Shown: one piece after another, positions 42,659 through 50,840 of the stretch
Numbering within the stretch: the stretch's first letter is position 1
Layout: the number at the start of each line of letters is the position of its first letter
Source: REEB95 sp050729835
Lineage (GTDB): Bacteria; Pseudomonadota; Alphaproteobacteria; ATCC43930; CGMCC-115725
Length of the DNA: 64,000 nt
Direction of reading: 5' to 3'
Assembly: GCA_050729835.1 (NCBI GenBank)
Contig: JBOHLS010000008.1
Location: forward strand, 34,519-98,518
Notes under the pieces: generated by a model
Database searches by the model: none
Told to the model about the DNA's origin: nothing
Seen by the model: the letters and a program-made list of their open reading frames with translations, nothing else
Program-made: the position numbers and the translations under genes

Positions 42659-43885
42659 GCGCATCAGGTAAAGCAGCAACGCCAGCGACGGCACACAGGC
42701 GACGGTCGCCACCAGGAAGAACGGCTGCCAGCCGAGCCGGTCGGCGAGGAACCCGCCCGCCCCGGCCAGCACGGTGCGGCCGGTCGCGGCCAGCGCCGAG
42801 AGCAGCGCGTATTGCGTGGCGGTGAAGGCGGGATGGCAGAGCCGCGACAGATAGGCGACGAAGACGGCCGACGCCATGCCGCCGGTGACGTTCTCGCTGG
42901 CGATGGTCAGCGCCAGCACCGTCGGATCGGGGCCAGCCCAGAGCTGGACGATGTACATGAGGTTCGACAGCGCCTGGAACGCGCCGCAGATCAGCAGCGC
43001 CGGCATCAAGCCGAGGCGATAGACCGCGCCGCCGCCCAGGAACACGCCGGCGATGCTGGCGGCGGTGCCGAAAACCTTGGCGACGTTGGCGATGTCGACC
43101 AGGCTGAAGCCGAGCGCGACGTAGAACGGGCTCGACATGATGCCGGCGAGCGCATCGCCAAACTTGTAGAGCACGACGAAGATCAGGATGAGGAGCCAGG
43201 CGCGCCGGCTGGCGAATTCGGCGAAGGGTGCGACCACCGCCTGAACGAGCCAGGGCCCGCGCGCGGGGGGGGCGACCAGGCGCGGCTCACGCGTCATCAA
43301 CACGGTGACGATGCCCACCAGCATGAGCGCGGCCATGCCGGCGTACGACCAGAACCAGCCGAAATACGACGCGAGATAGAGCGCGCCGGCGCCCGAGGCG
43401 ATCATGCCGAGCCGGTAGCCGATCTGGGTCGCGGCGGCGCCGGCGCCCTGCTCGCGCTCATCCAGCAGCTCGACGCGATAGGCGTCGATGACGATGTCCT
43501 GGCTCGCCGAGAGAAACGCGACGATGGCGGCGACGAGCGCCACCGACAACGGATCGGCGGCAGGATCGCGCCCGGCCAGAACCAACAGCGCTACAGCCAG
43601 CGTCGCCTGGATCGTCACCGCCCAGCCGCGCCGCCGACCAAGCCGGCCGATGAGCGGCAGGCGCACGCGGTCCATCGCCGGCGCCCAGAGGAACTTGAGG
43701 TTGTAAGCGAGACCTACCTCGGCGAAGAGGCCTATTGCAGTGAGGGATACACCCGTCGTCTTGAGCCAGATCGCCAGCGTCGAGGCGGTCAGCGCCAGCG
43801 GCAGGCCGCTCGAGAAACCCATGAGCATGATCGCCAGCATGCGGCGATCGCCATAGACGCGAAGCGAGGCGAGCCAGGATTTCAT
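42614..43885 (-). CDS. ampG: AmpG-family muropeptide MFS transporter
   Basis: A 423-residue MFS permease importing anhydromuropeptides for cell-wall recycling. Family traits are LRVYGDRRMLAIMLMGFSSG followed by LPLALTASTLAIWLKTTGVS, FLWAPAMDRVRLPLIGRLGR near residue 70 and SASQDIVIDAYRVELLDERE near residue 130 (the QDxxxDAxR motif). The ATG at 43885 shares its first base with the stop of the upstream DsbA-fold gene (TGATG), so the pair is coupled. The C-terminus overlaps the YgjP-like gene. Confidence 0.9.
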   Translation of the reverse strand: MKSWLASLRVYGDRRMLAIMLMGFSSGLPLALTASTLAIWLKTTGVSLTAIGLFAEVGLAYNLKFLWAPAMDRVRLPLIGRLGRRRGWAVTIQATLAVALLVLAGRDPAADPLSVALVAAIVAFLSASQDIVIDAYRVELLDEREQGAGAAATQIGYRLGMIASGAGALYLASYFGWFWSYAGMAALMLVGIVTVLMTREPRLVAPPARGPWLVQAVVAPFAEFASRRAWLLILIFVVLYKFGDALAGIMSSPFYVALGFSLVDIANVAKVFGTAASIAGVFLGGGAVYRLGLMPALLICGAFQALSNLMYIVQLWAGPDPTVLALTIASENVTGGMASAVFVAYLSRLCHPAFTATQYALLSALAATGRTVLAGAGGFLADRLGWQPFFLVATVACVPSLALLLYLMRLAETQESRSVPTQP

Positions 43886-44498
43886 CAAGCGCGCACTTTT
43901 GCGGCCCAGGCGACCGCATCCGTGAGACGATCCTGGCCCCAGAAGAGCTCGTCACCAACCTGAAACGTCGGCGCGCCGAAAATTCCCTGCGCCTCGGCCG
44001 CCGCAGTCGCGGCGCGCAGCGCATCCTTGGTTGCCGGCGCCGCAGCACGTGTCATGACCGGAGCGGGCCCCTGCTCGAGCTCGCGCAGGATTTCGCCGTT
44101 CGTCTCGGCCGCCGTGATATCGCGATCCTCGGCAAAATTGGCGCGAAACACCGCAGGCAGAAGGCGCGGCTCCAGGTTTCCGCCGTCATTGCCGTCGCCA
44201 CGCGCGCCGCCAGCAATTCGCTGCGCGGAAAGACAGTCGGACGGCGCCAGTCGATGCCGTCGCGCGCGCGCAGCCGCTCCACGTCGCGCCACATATAGTC
44301 GCCCCGGCGCGCATCGAGATTAAACGGCGAGTCATTGAAACCGCGACGAGCCAGGATCGGCCCGAGCAGAAACGGCGGCCAAGCGTGGCCGATTCCGGCT
44401 GCCTGCGCGGCCGCTTCGATCCTGAGCGCGGCAAGGTAGGAATAAGGGCTGGCGAATTCGAACCAGAATATCAGCGGCGGCTGCGAGGCGCCCGTCAT
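43885..44498 (-). pseudogene. 2-hydroxychromene-2-carboxylate isomerase/DsbA-family protein, frameshifted
   Basis: Two overlapping frames together give one intact protein of about 204 residues. The N-terminal part from 44498 reads PPLIFWFEFASPYSYLAALR, the serine-containing GSTK/NahD-type active site rather than a DsbA CxxC. It continues FNLDARRGDYMWRDVERL and RPTVFPRSELLAARVATAM. The C-terminal part is in another frame from about 44155: AVFRANFAEDRDITA, then GIFGAPTFQVGDELFWGQDR. The total of 614 bases is one short of a whole number of codons, so a single-base deletion near 44153-44160 (in the coding sequence TTCTGCCTGC) is implied. A sequencing error is as likely as a real mutation. It is coupled to ampG. 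Confidence 0.8.
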
Positions 44499-44517
44499 GG
44501 CATCGGTTCGAACAGCG

Positions 44518-45078
44518 TCACGGCTTGATCTTGGCCTTGTCGGCGTCGGCGGCGACCTGCATGCGGATGATCTTGTCGGGGTTCTGCACCATGCCGCTCT
44601 GCGGATCGCCCTTCTTGATCGCGTCGATGTATTCCATGCCCGAGACGACCTGGCCGAAGAGCGTGTACTTGCCGTCGAGATACGGCGCCGGCGCGAAGCA
44701 GATGAAGAACTGGCTGTCGGCGCTGTCGGGACTCGCCGAGCGCGCCATGCCGACGCTGCCGCGGACGAAATGCGCCTGGCTGAACTCGGCCTTGATAGTC
44801 TGGCCCGAGCCGCCCATGCCGGTGCCGGTGGGATCGCCGGTCTGGGCCATGAAGCCGGCGATCACGCGGTGGAAGACGATGCCGTCGTAGAAGCCCTTGC
44901 GCACGAGCTCCTTGATGCGCGCCACCGTCTTGGGCGCGAGATCGGGCCGCAATTCGATGACGACGCGGCCCTTGGGCACGTCGAGGTAAAGCGTGTTCTC
45001 GAGATCGGCAGCGCTCACGGGACCTCCGCTGGTCAGAATGAAGGCGGTGGCGAGCGCGGCGAGGATAAACGATTTCAT
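44518..45078 (-). CDS. Periplasmic cyclophilin-type peptidyl-prolyl isomerase
   Basis: A 186-residue cyclophilin with a Sec signal peptide (FILAALATAFILTSGGPVSA). The core motifs are FYDGIVFHRVIAGFMAQTGD (catalytic Arg in FHR), MARSASPDSADSQFFICFA near residue 115 and YLDGKYTLFGQVVSGME near residue 135, where human CypA has the binding tryptophan or its equivalent. It catalyses proline isomerisation in the periplasm. It is 19 bases upstream of the frameshifted isomerase gene on the opposite-reading side of no other gene, and probably starts its own transcript. Confidence 0.93.
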   Translation of the reverse strand: MKSFILAALATAFILTSGGPVSAADLENTLYLDVPKGRVVIELRPDLAPKTVARIKELVRKGFYDGIVFHRVIAGFMAQTGDPTGTGMGGSGQTIKAEFSQAHFVRGSVGMARSASPDSADSQFFICFAPAPYLDGKYTLFGQVVSGMEYIDAIKKGDPQSGMVQNPDKIIRMQVAADADKAKIKP

Positions 45079-45142
45079 TGAGTCGCGTTCCGCCGGTTGA
45101 AGACGCCGCGACCTTAGCTCAGGCGATGGGGCTTGGGAACCG

Positions 45143-45592
45143 TCAGCACCAGACGAAGGCGCTCATGATGCGGTCAACGGTCTCGCCGTCGTCGCCCAAG
45201 GGCAGCGCCAGCACCTCGCAGTGGAGGCAGACATTGTCGGTCATCACGCGGTCGCGGAATGCCCGCACCGGCTGCCACCGTTCGACGACGGCGATGTAAT
45301 GGTCGCGCACCAGCTTGCGATAATGTACGTCGGCAATGGCGTCGACGGTCTTGCTGGTAAGGTCGAAACCGACGCGCGCCGTGACGTTGCCGGCGTGGAT
45401 GCGGAAGTGGAAACGCAGCGGATCGCGCCGTACGTCGACCAGCGAGATGTAACCGAGCGCGTATTTGAGGTCGACCGGATCGAAATCGGCGCGCGCCGGC
45501 ATGCGGCGGCCGCGGCGGCGGCTTTCCCAATCGCCGTAGAGCCGCTGGAACAGCGGCGACTGGACGGCGACGACGGGCTCGTTCTTATCCAT
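45143..45592 (-). CDS. PAS-domain protein, PAS_5 (DUF1488-unrelated, PF07310-type)
   Basis: A 149-residue single-domain protein. The pattern LYGDWESRRRGRRMPARADF near residue 18, then DLKYALGYISLVDVRRDPLRFHFR-like strands and the C-terminal RVMTDNVCLHCEVLALPLGD, matches the stand-alone PAS_5 family that is expanded in Rhodospirillales. These proteins have no output domain; ligand and partner are unknown. It stands alone between the cyclophilin and typA genes. Confidence 0.8.
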   Translation of the reverse strand: MDKNEPVVAVQSPLFQRLYGDWESRRRGRRMPARADFDPVDLKYALGYISLVDVRRDPLRFHFRIHAGNVTARVGFDLTSKTVDAIADVHYRKLVRDHYIAVVERWQPVRAFRDRVMTDNVCLHCEVLALPLGDDGETVDRIMSAFVWC

Positions 45593-45649
45593 GCCGGAGT
45601 ATTATGACAGCGCGATTAAGCGCGCTCTTAAGCCCGCGCCGGCAGGCAA

Positions 45650-47473
45650 TCAGCCGGTTTCCACCTCGGCCTTGCGGCTTTCGCGCTTGCGCTCGTGCGG
45701 ATCGAGGAAGCGCTTCCTGAGGCGGATCGACTTGGGCGTGACCTCGACCAGTTCGTCGTCGGCGATGTAGGCGATCGCCTGCTCGAGCCCCATCAGGATG
45801 GGCGGCGTCAGCCGCACCGCCTCGTCCTTGGCGGTGGTGCGGATGTTGGTGAGCTGCTTGCCCTTGAGCGGATTGACGTCGAGATCGGTGCCGCGGCTAT
45901 GCGCGCCGATGACCATGCCGGGATAGACCGCGTCGCCCGGGCTGATGAACATCGGTCCGCGCTCCTCGAGGTTCCACAGCGCATAGGCAACCACCGCGCC
46001 CGCGCCATTCGAGATCATGACGCCGTTGCGGCGCCCTTCGATCGAACCTTTCCAGGGCTCGTAGGCGGCAAAGATGCGGCTTAAAATTCCGGTGCCGCGC
46101 GTGTCGGTGAGGAATTCGCCCTGATAACCGATGAGGCCGCGCGTCGGCACGCGGAAGACGAGGCGCAGCTTGCCGCCGCCCGACGGCCGCATGTCCTGCA
46201 TCTCGCCTTTGCGTCCCGCCAGCTTCTCGACCACGATGCCGGCGAAATCCTCGTCGACGTCGACCTGGACCTCCTCGACCGGCTCGAGGCGCTGGCCGTT
46301 CTCGGTCTTGATCAGCACCTTGGGCCGCGAGATCGACAGCTCGAAGCCCTCGCGCCGCATGGTCTCGATCAGGACGCCGAGTTGTAGCTCGCCGCGTCCC
46401 GAGACCTCGACCGAATCCTTCTCGTCGCTTTCCTTGATGCGGATGGCGACGTTGCCCTGCACCTCGCGCCGCAACCGTTCCAGGACGAGCCGGGACGTCA
46501 GCTTCGTGCCCTCGCGGCCGGCGAGCGGGCTGTCGTTGACCGAGAAGGTCATGGACAGCGTCGGCGGATCGACCGGCATCGCCGGCAGCGCCGCCTCGAC
46601 ATCGGGCGCGCAGATCGTGTCGGCAACCGAGGCATGCTCGAGCCCGGCGATGGCGATGATGTCGCCGGCTTCGGCCTCGTCGATGGGCTTCCGCTCCAGG
46701 CCGCGGAAAGCCAGCAGCTTGGTCAGGCGGCCTTCCTCGAGCACGCGTCCATCGCCGCTCAGCGCCTTCAGCGGCATGTTGACCCGGGCGCGACCCTGGT
46801 GGATGCGGCCGGTCAAAACGCGACCGAGATAAGGATCGTATTCGAGGGTCGTCGTCAGCAGGGCGAACGGCCGGTCGGGCTCGGCGCGCGGCGGCCGGAC
46901 ATGGCGCAGGATCAGATCGAAAAGCGGTGCCAGGTCGCGGCGCTCGTCGTCGAGATCGGCGACCGCCCAGCCGGCGCGGCCCGAGGCATAGAGCGTCGGG
47001 AAATCGAGCTGCTCGTCGGTCGCCTCGAGCGCGGCGAAAAGGTCGAAGACCTCGTTGTGGACCTGGTGCGCCCGCGCGTCCGGCCGGTCCACCTTGTTGA
47101 TCACGACGATGGGGTTAAGGCCCTGGCGCAGCGCCTTGCCGACGACGAACTTGGTCTGCGGCATCGGGCCTTCGGCGGCGTCGACCAGCACCAGCACGCC
47201 GTCGACCATCGACATGATGCGCTCGACCTCGCCGCCGAAATCGGCGTGGCCGGGCGTGTCGACGATGTTGACGCGGACGCCGTGCCAGTCGACCGAAGTG
47301 CACTTGGCCAGGATGGTGATGCCGCGCTCGCGCTCGAGATCGTTCGAATCGAGCGCGCGCTCGGCCACCTGCTGGTTGGCGCGGAACGTGCCGCTCTGTC
47401 GCAGCAGCTGGTCGACGAGCGTGGTTTTCCCATGGTCGACATGGGCGATGATCGCGATGTTGCGGATGTCCAT
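45650..47473 (-). CDS. typA: Translational GTPase TypA/BipA
   Basis: A 607-residue ribosome-binding GTPase. GTPase motifs: AHVDHGKTTLVDQLLRQSG (G1) near residue 10, RGITILAKCTSV (G2), DTPGHADFGGEVERI (G3) and VINKVDRPDAR (G4). The C-terminal half has the BipA-specific domain (GELQLGVLIETMRREGFELS, RGLIGYQGEFLTDTRGTGIL, NGAGAVVAYALWNLEERGPM). It assists 50S assembly and growth under stress. The ATG at 47473 gives the standard MDIRNIAIIAHVDHG start; the longer open frame upstream is antisense noise. Confidence 0.96.
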   Translation of the reverse strand: MDIRNIAIIAHVDHGKTTLVDQLLRQSGTFRANQQVAERALDSNDLERERGITILAKCTSVDWHGVRVNIVDTPGHADFGGEVERIMSMVDGVLVLVDAAEGPMPQTKFVVGKALRQGLNPIVVINKVDRPDARAHQVHNEVFDLFAALEATDEQLDFPTLYASGRAGWAVADLDDERRDLAPLFDLILRHVRPPRAEPDRPFALLTTTLEYDPYLGRVLTGRIHQGRARVNMPLKALSGDGRVLEEGRLTKLLAFRGLERKPIDEAEAGDIIAIAGLEHASVADTICAPDVEAALPAMPVDPPTLSMTFSVNDSPLAGREGTKLTSRLVLERLRREVQGNVAIRIKESDEKDSVEVSGRGELQLGVLIETMRREGFELSISRPKVLIKTENGQRLEPVEEVQVDVDEDFAGIVVEKLAGRKGEMQDMRPSGGGKLRLVFRVPTRGLIGYQGEFLTDTRGTGILSRIFAAYEPWKGSIEGRRNGVMISNGAGAVVAYALWNLEERGPMFISPGDAVYPGMVIGAHSRGTDLDVNPLKGKQLTNIRTTAKDEAVRLTPPILMGLEQAIAYIADDELVEVTPKSIRLRKRFLDPHERKRESRKAEVETG

Positions 47474-47502
47474 GAACCCACTATATGGCGCGTCGCGCGC
47501 CG

Positions 47503-48498
47503 CTAAATAAGACCTTCGCCCTGTGCGAGATGCTGCAGGGAGGTTTCCGGCCGGGCGCCGACATGAGCGATGATCTCGGCGGCGCACAGGCTGCCGAGCT
47601 TGCCGCAGATCGCGAGGTCGCGGCCATGCGTCAGTCCGTAGAGAAATCCGGCGGCGTAGAGATCGCCGGCGCCGGTGGTGTCGACGACGCGCGCGACCGG
47701 CGCCGGCGCGACGTGCAGCATGGCCGCCTTGGTCACGATGTCCGAGCCGCGCTCGCTGCGCGTCAGCACCGCGATGTCGCAGTGGCCGCGCACCGTTTCG
47801 GCGGCGAGCTCGAAATGCTCGGTTTCGTAGAGCGAGCATATCTCATGCTCGTTCGCGAATAGCACGTCGACGTGGCGGTCGACCAGCTCGCGGAATTCGG
47901 CGCGGTGGCGATCGACGCAGAACGGATCGGAGAGCGACAGCGCCACCCGGCGACCGGCCTGATGCGCGACCGCGGCGGCCTTGCGGAAGGCCTCCATGGC
48001 GCGCGGCGGATCGAAGAGATAGCCCTCGAGATAGGTCACCGCCGCCGATCCGACGAGCGCTTCGTCGATGTCCTCGGGTCCGAGCTCGACGCAGGCGCCG
48101 AGGAACGTGCACATCGTGCGCTGGGCGTCGGGCGTCACCAGGATGAGGCAGCGCGCCGTCGGCGGACCGGACGTCGCGGGCTTCGTATCGAAGCGCACGC
48201 CCAGCGACTTGAGATCGTGCGCAAAGACGCCGCCGAGTTCGTCGTCGCGCACCTTGCCGATGAAGGCGCCGCGGCCGCCGAGCGAGGCGACGCCGGCAAT
48301 GGTGTTGGCAACAGAGCCGCCGGACTTCTCGACGCCCGCCGGCATCGCGGCATAGATCGCCTCGGCACGGGCGGCATCGACCAACGCCATCGTGCCTTTG
48401 ACCAGCGCCTGGCATTGCACCAGGGCGTCGTCGGCGCGGGCGAGAACATCAACAATGGCGTTGCCGATGCCGACGACGTCGTACGAGGGGGTGGCCAT
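47503..48498 (-). CDS. PfkB-family sugar/adenosine kinase
   Basis: A 331-residue ribokinase-type kinase starting MATPSYDVVGIGNAIVDVLA. The substrate site has EKSGGSVANTIAGVASLGGR near residue 52, and the ATP/anion-hole signature is ARVVDTTGAGDLYAAGFLYG near residue 275 with the catalytic aspartate. Alphaproteobacterial proteins of this length and motif set are usually annotated adenosine kinase. It lies 29 bases upstream of typA and may be co-transcribed with it. Confidence 0.88.
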   Translation of the reverse strand: MATPSYDVVGIGNAIVDVLARADDALVQCQALVKGTMALVDAARAEAIYAAMPAGVEKSGGSVANTIAGVASLGGRGAFIGKVRDDELGGVFAHDLKSLGVRFDTKPATSGPPTARCLILVTPDAQRTMCTFLGACVELGPEDIDEALVGSAAVTYLEGYLFDPPRAMEAFRKAAAVAHQAGRRVALSLSDPFCVDRHRAEFRELVDRHVDVLFANEHEICSLYETEHFELAAETVRGHCDIAVLTRSERGSDIVTKAAMLHVAPAPVARVVDTTGAGDLYAAGFLYGLTHGRDLAICGKLGSLCAAEIIAHVGARPETSLQHLAQGEGLI

Positions 48499-48827
48499 TC
48501 GGGAATCCGGTTCGGGTGCTAGCGACGGCGGGCGGCGCCGGGCGCGGCGCGCGCGGAGTATAAGGACCGCGCCGCGGCCTGCAAGGCCGCGGCGAAAAAA
48601 CCGCACCAGAACGGAAAATCGGCAAATTGCGCTTTATTTTATGGTCCCGGCCGCGGTATCTTGACTCTTGAAAGGCTTTGGCTTTTCGCCCCCCAATTGG
48701 GCGGTGGTATAGGGGGAGGTTGCCGAGTTCCGCAGGTTTTATCGGCTCGTCCCTAGGGCGAGCGCGGGTCGGCGTGTTTGTAAGTTTTCCCTGGTTCTGC
48801 TGTTCCGGCCGTGGAAGGCCGCGACGG
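48499..48827. other. Divergent intergenic region with a strong hairpin
   Basis: A 329-base spacer between the kinase (minus) and the lipoprotein (plus). A perfect ten-pair stem (CGCCGCGGCC at 48570-48579, loop TGCAA, GGCCGCGGCG at 48585-48594) would lie in the 5' leader of the kinase transcript. The A-run directly after it is on the wrong side for a plus-strand terminator. Between 48,600 and 48,780 the sequence is more AT-rich and probably holds both promoters; I cannot assign -35/-10 boxes with confidence. No gene-like frame is seen. Confidence 0.5.
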
Positions 48828-49277
48828 ATGCGACACATGTTGGGCACGGCTGAGTTTCGGCACCGGATCAGGACACGCCGCGTCACCGCGGCGGCGCTCG
48901 GCGCCGGCTTGCTGCTCGCGGCGTGCAGCGGCGGCCCTAACAGCCCCGCTCCGCAAGCCACGGCGACCCCGACCATGCCGCCGACTCTGGCGGCGCTCGG
49001 CCGCCCGCCCGCCTTAGGCGATCTCAACGGCTTGGCGCCGGCGCAAGTGGCGGCGCTGATCGGCGCCCCCGACTTGCGGCGCGTCGATCCGCCGGCTGAA
49101 ATCTGGCAATACCGCAGCGCCGATTGCGTGCTCGATCTCTATTTCTACGACAGCGGCGACAGCAGCCGCATGGTCTATGCCGAGACCCGCAGCCGCGTAC
49201 CACAATACACGCCGGGCACGCGGTGCCGGCAGGATTTGGGGCCGCTGCTGTCGCAGACCCGCCAGACACAGCTTTAA
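48828..49277 (+). CDS. Small lipoprotein
   Basis: A 149-residue protein with a lipoprotein signal: basic start (HRIRTRRVTAAALGAGLLL) and lipobox LAACSGG near residue 30. After a proline/alanine-rich linker, the domain DLNGLAPAQVAALIGAPDLR, then PPAEIWQYRSADCVLDLYFY, resembles the SmpA/BamE-like fold in layout (a helix, then W-Y strand pairs), as in other short alphaproteobacterial lipoproteins of unknown role. A later in-frame ATG at 48837 is also possible. Location is probably the outer membrane because the residue after the cysteine is serine. Confidence 0.75.
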   Translation: MRHMLGTAEFRHRIRTRRVTAAALGAGLLLAACSGGPNSPAPQATATPTMPPTLAALGRPPALGDLNGLAPAQVAALIGAPDLRRVDPPAEIWQYRSADCVLDLYFYDSGDSSRMVYAETRSRVPQYTPGTRCRQDLGPLLSQTRQTQL

Positions 49278-49329
49278 TTCATAGCTGGCTGGGCGATTTG
49301 TTGCTTATTGGGGCTTACTTTCGTCATAA

Positions 49330-49346
49330 TATAGAATTATTCTAAC
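49330..49346. promoter_or_regulatory. Irr-type iron control element (ICE-like palindrome) upstream of dps
   Basis: TATAGAATTATTCTAAC contains a perfect 13-base palindrome TAGAATTATTCTA and matches the ICE consensus TTTAGAANNNTTCTAAA at 12 of the 14 defined positions. It lies 36 bases before the dps start codon, in an AT-rich promoter-like patch that also contains CATAAT. A PerR- or Fur-like repressor binding a similar palindrome is an alternative. Confidence 0.55.
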
Positions 49347-49381
49347 TAAGGTCGAGAAACCTGAAATGAGGGAGCCCCCGC

Positions 49382-49864
49382 ATGTACGGCACCAAGAACG
49401 ATCTGCGGTCCAACACCAAGAAGGTCTCGGTCGAGATCTTGAACGCGCGCCTGGCCGATGCGATCGATATCGCGCTGCTCACCAAGCAGGCCCATTGGAA
49501 CATCAAGGGCCCGCGCTTCATCGCCCTGCACGAGATGATCGACACGTTCCGCACTGAGATCGACGGCCATGTCGACACCATCGCCGAGCGCGTCGTCCAG
49601 CTCGGCGGCACGGCGCTCGGCACCAGTCAGATCGTCGCCAAGGCGACGAACCTCGCCGCCTATCCCACTGACATCCACAAATCCAAGGATCATCTGGCCG
49701 CGCTTATCGAACGCTACGGCAAGGCGGCGAATCTCGTACGCGCCGCGATCGACCAGACCGACGAAGCCGGCGACGCCGACACCGCCGACATCTTCACCGC
49801 CTATTCGCGCGCGCTCGACAAGGCGCTGTGGTTCCTCGAAGCCCACGTCCAGGAAAGCGAATAG
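49382..49864 (+). CDS. dps: DNA starvation/stationary phase protection protein Dps
   Basis: A 160-residue ferritin-like mini-ferritin. The ferroxidase-site residues of Dps are recognisable: KQAHWNIKGPRFIALHEMID (His and the following H/D/E residues) and FRTEIDGHVDTIAERVVQLG (Asp and Glu) from the paired subunit. IFTAYSRALDKALWFLEAHV forms the C-terminal helix. It oxidises and stores iron with peroxide and protects DNA. A GAGGGAGC stretch precedes the ATG. The ICE-like box upstream suggests iron-dependent control. Confidence 0.94.
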   Translation: MYGTKNDLRSNTKKVSVEILNARLADAIDIALLTKQAHWNIKGPRFIALHEMIDTFRTEIDGHVDTIAERVVQLGGTALGTSQIVAKATNLAAYPTDIHKSKDHLAALIERYGKAANLVRAAIDQTDEAGDADTADIFTAYSRALDKALWFLEAHVQESE

Positions 49865-49876
49865 CAGCGATACCGC

Positions 49877-50830
49877 TCAGCGGCGCTTGCCGGCGGCGAG
49901 GCGGGCGTCGATCGCGTCCCAGACTTTGGTCTCGAGCCGGACGCCGTCGAGCCGGTTGATCTCCTGGATGCCCGTCGGCGAGGTGACGTTGATCTCGGTC
50001 AGGTAGTCGCCGATCACGTCGACGCCGACGAAGACCAGCCCTTGCGTGCGCAGTGTCGGCCCAATGGCGGCGCAGATCTCGCGGTCGCGTTGGGTCAGCG
50101 TCGTCTTATGGGCCTGGCCGCCGACATGCAAATTGGCGCGCGCCTCGCCGGCCTTGGGCACGCGCAGCACCGCACCCACCGGCTCGCCTTCGACCAGGAC
50201 GATGCGCTTGTCGCCCTGGCGGATCTCGGGCAGGTAGCGCTGGACGATGATCGGCTCGCGCGAGAGCCGAGTGAACATCTCCAAGAGCGCGTTCAGGTTC
50301 TCGTCGTCGGGTTTGAGATGGAACACCCCGGCGCCGCCGTTGCCGAAGATCGGCTTCAGGATGATGTCGCCGTGGCGGCGGCGGAAATCGGCGATCGCCT
50401 GCGGATTGCTGGCGATCAGTGTCGACGGCATCAGGCCCATGAAATGCGTGGCGAACAGCTTCTCCGGCGCGTTGCGCACGCCCACCGGATCGTTGACCAC
50501 CAGCACCCGCCGGCTGACATGCTCGAGCAGGTGGGTCGCGGTGATATAGGCCATGTCGAACGGCGGGTCCTGGCGCATCAGCACGACGTCGACGCCCGCC
50601 AGGTCGAGCGTGCGCGGCGGCCCGAGATCGAAATGCGGCGCGTCGCGCCGAACGCTCAAGGGCCGCGCCCGCGCCGTGAGCTGGTCGTCGGCCAGCGTCA
50701 GGTCGCACGGCAGGTAATGGAACAGCGCATGGCCGCGCGCCTGGGCCTCGAGCGCCAGGACAAAGGTCGAATCGGCCGCGACGTTGATGTCCTCCATCGG
50801 GTCCATCTGGATCGCGACCTTGAGAGCCAT
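49877..50830 (-). CDS. gshB: Glutathione synthase
   Basis: A 317-residue ATP-grasp enzyme joining glycine to gamma-glutamylcysteine. Typical blocks: KVAIQMDPMEDINVAADSTF at the start, VLMRQDPPFDMAYITATHLL near residue 90, KPIFGNGGAGVFHL near residue 165 (nucleotide loop), RYLPEIRQGDKRIVLVEGEP near residue 215 and the C-terminal YLTEINVTSPTGIQEINRLD. The ATG at 50830 is the standard start. It is ten bases downstream of the BON-domain lipoprotein in the rsmI-yraN-BON-gshB operon and converges on dps. Confidence 0.95.
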   Translation of the reverse strand: MALKVAIQMDPMEDINVAADSTFVLALEAQARGHALFHYLPCDLTLADDQLTARARPLSVRRDAPHFDLGPPRTLDLAGVDVVLMRQDPPFDMAYITATHLLEHVSRRVLVVNDPVGVRNAPEKLFATHFMGLMPSTLIASNPQAIADFRRRHGDIILKPIFGNGGAGVFHLKPDDENLNALLEMFTRLSREPIIVQRYLPEIRQGDKRIVLVEGEPVGAVLRVPKAGEARANLHVGGQAHKTTLTQRDREICAAIGPTLRTQGLVFVGVDVIGDYLTEINVTSPTGIQEINRLDGVRLETKVWDAIDARLAAGKRR

Positions 50831-50840
50831 CGCGCGAAGC

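Noticed and set aside
48570..48600. Hairpin plus A-run as a plus-strand terminator
   Set aside because: The run after the stem is A on the plus strand, and on the minus strand no T-run follows the stem, so it does not meet the terminator pattern in either direction.
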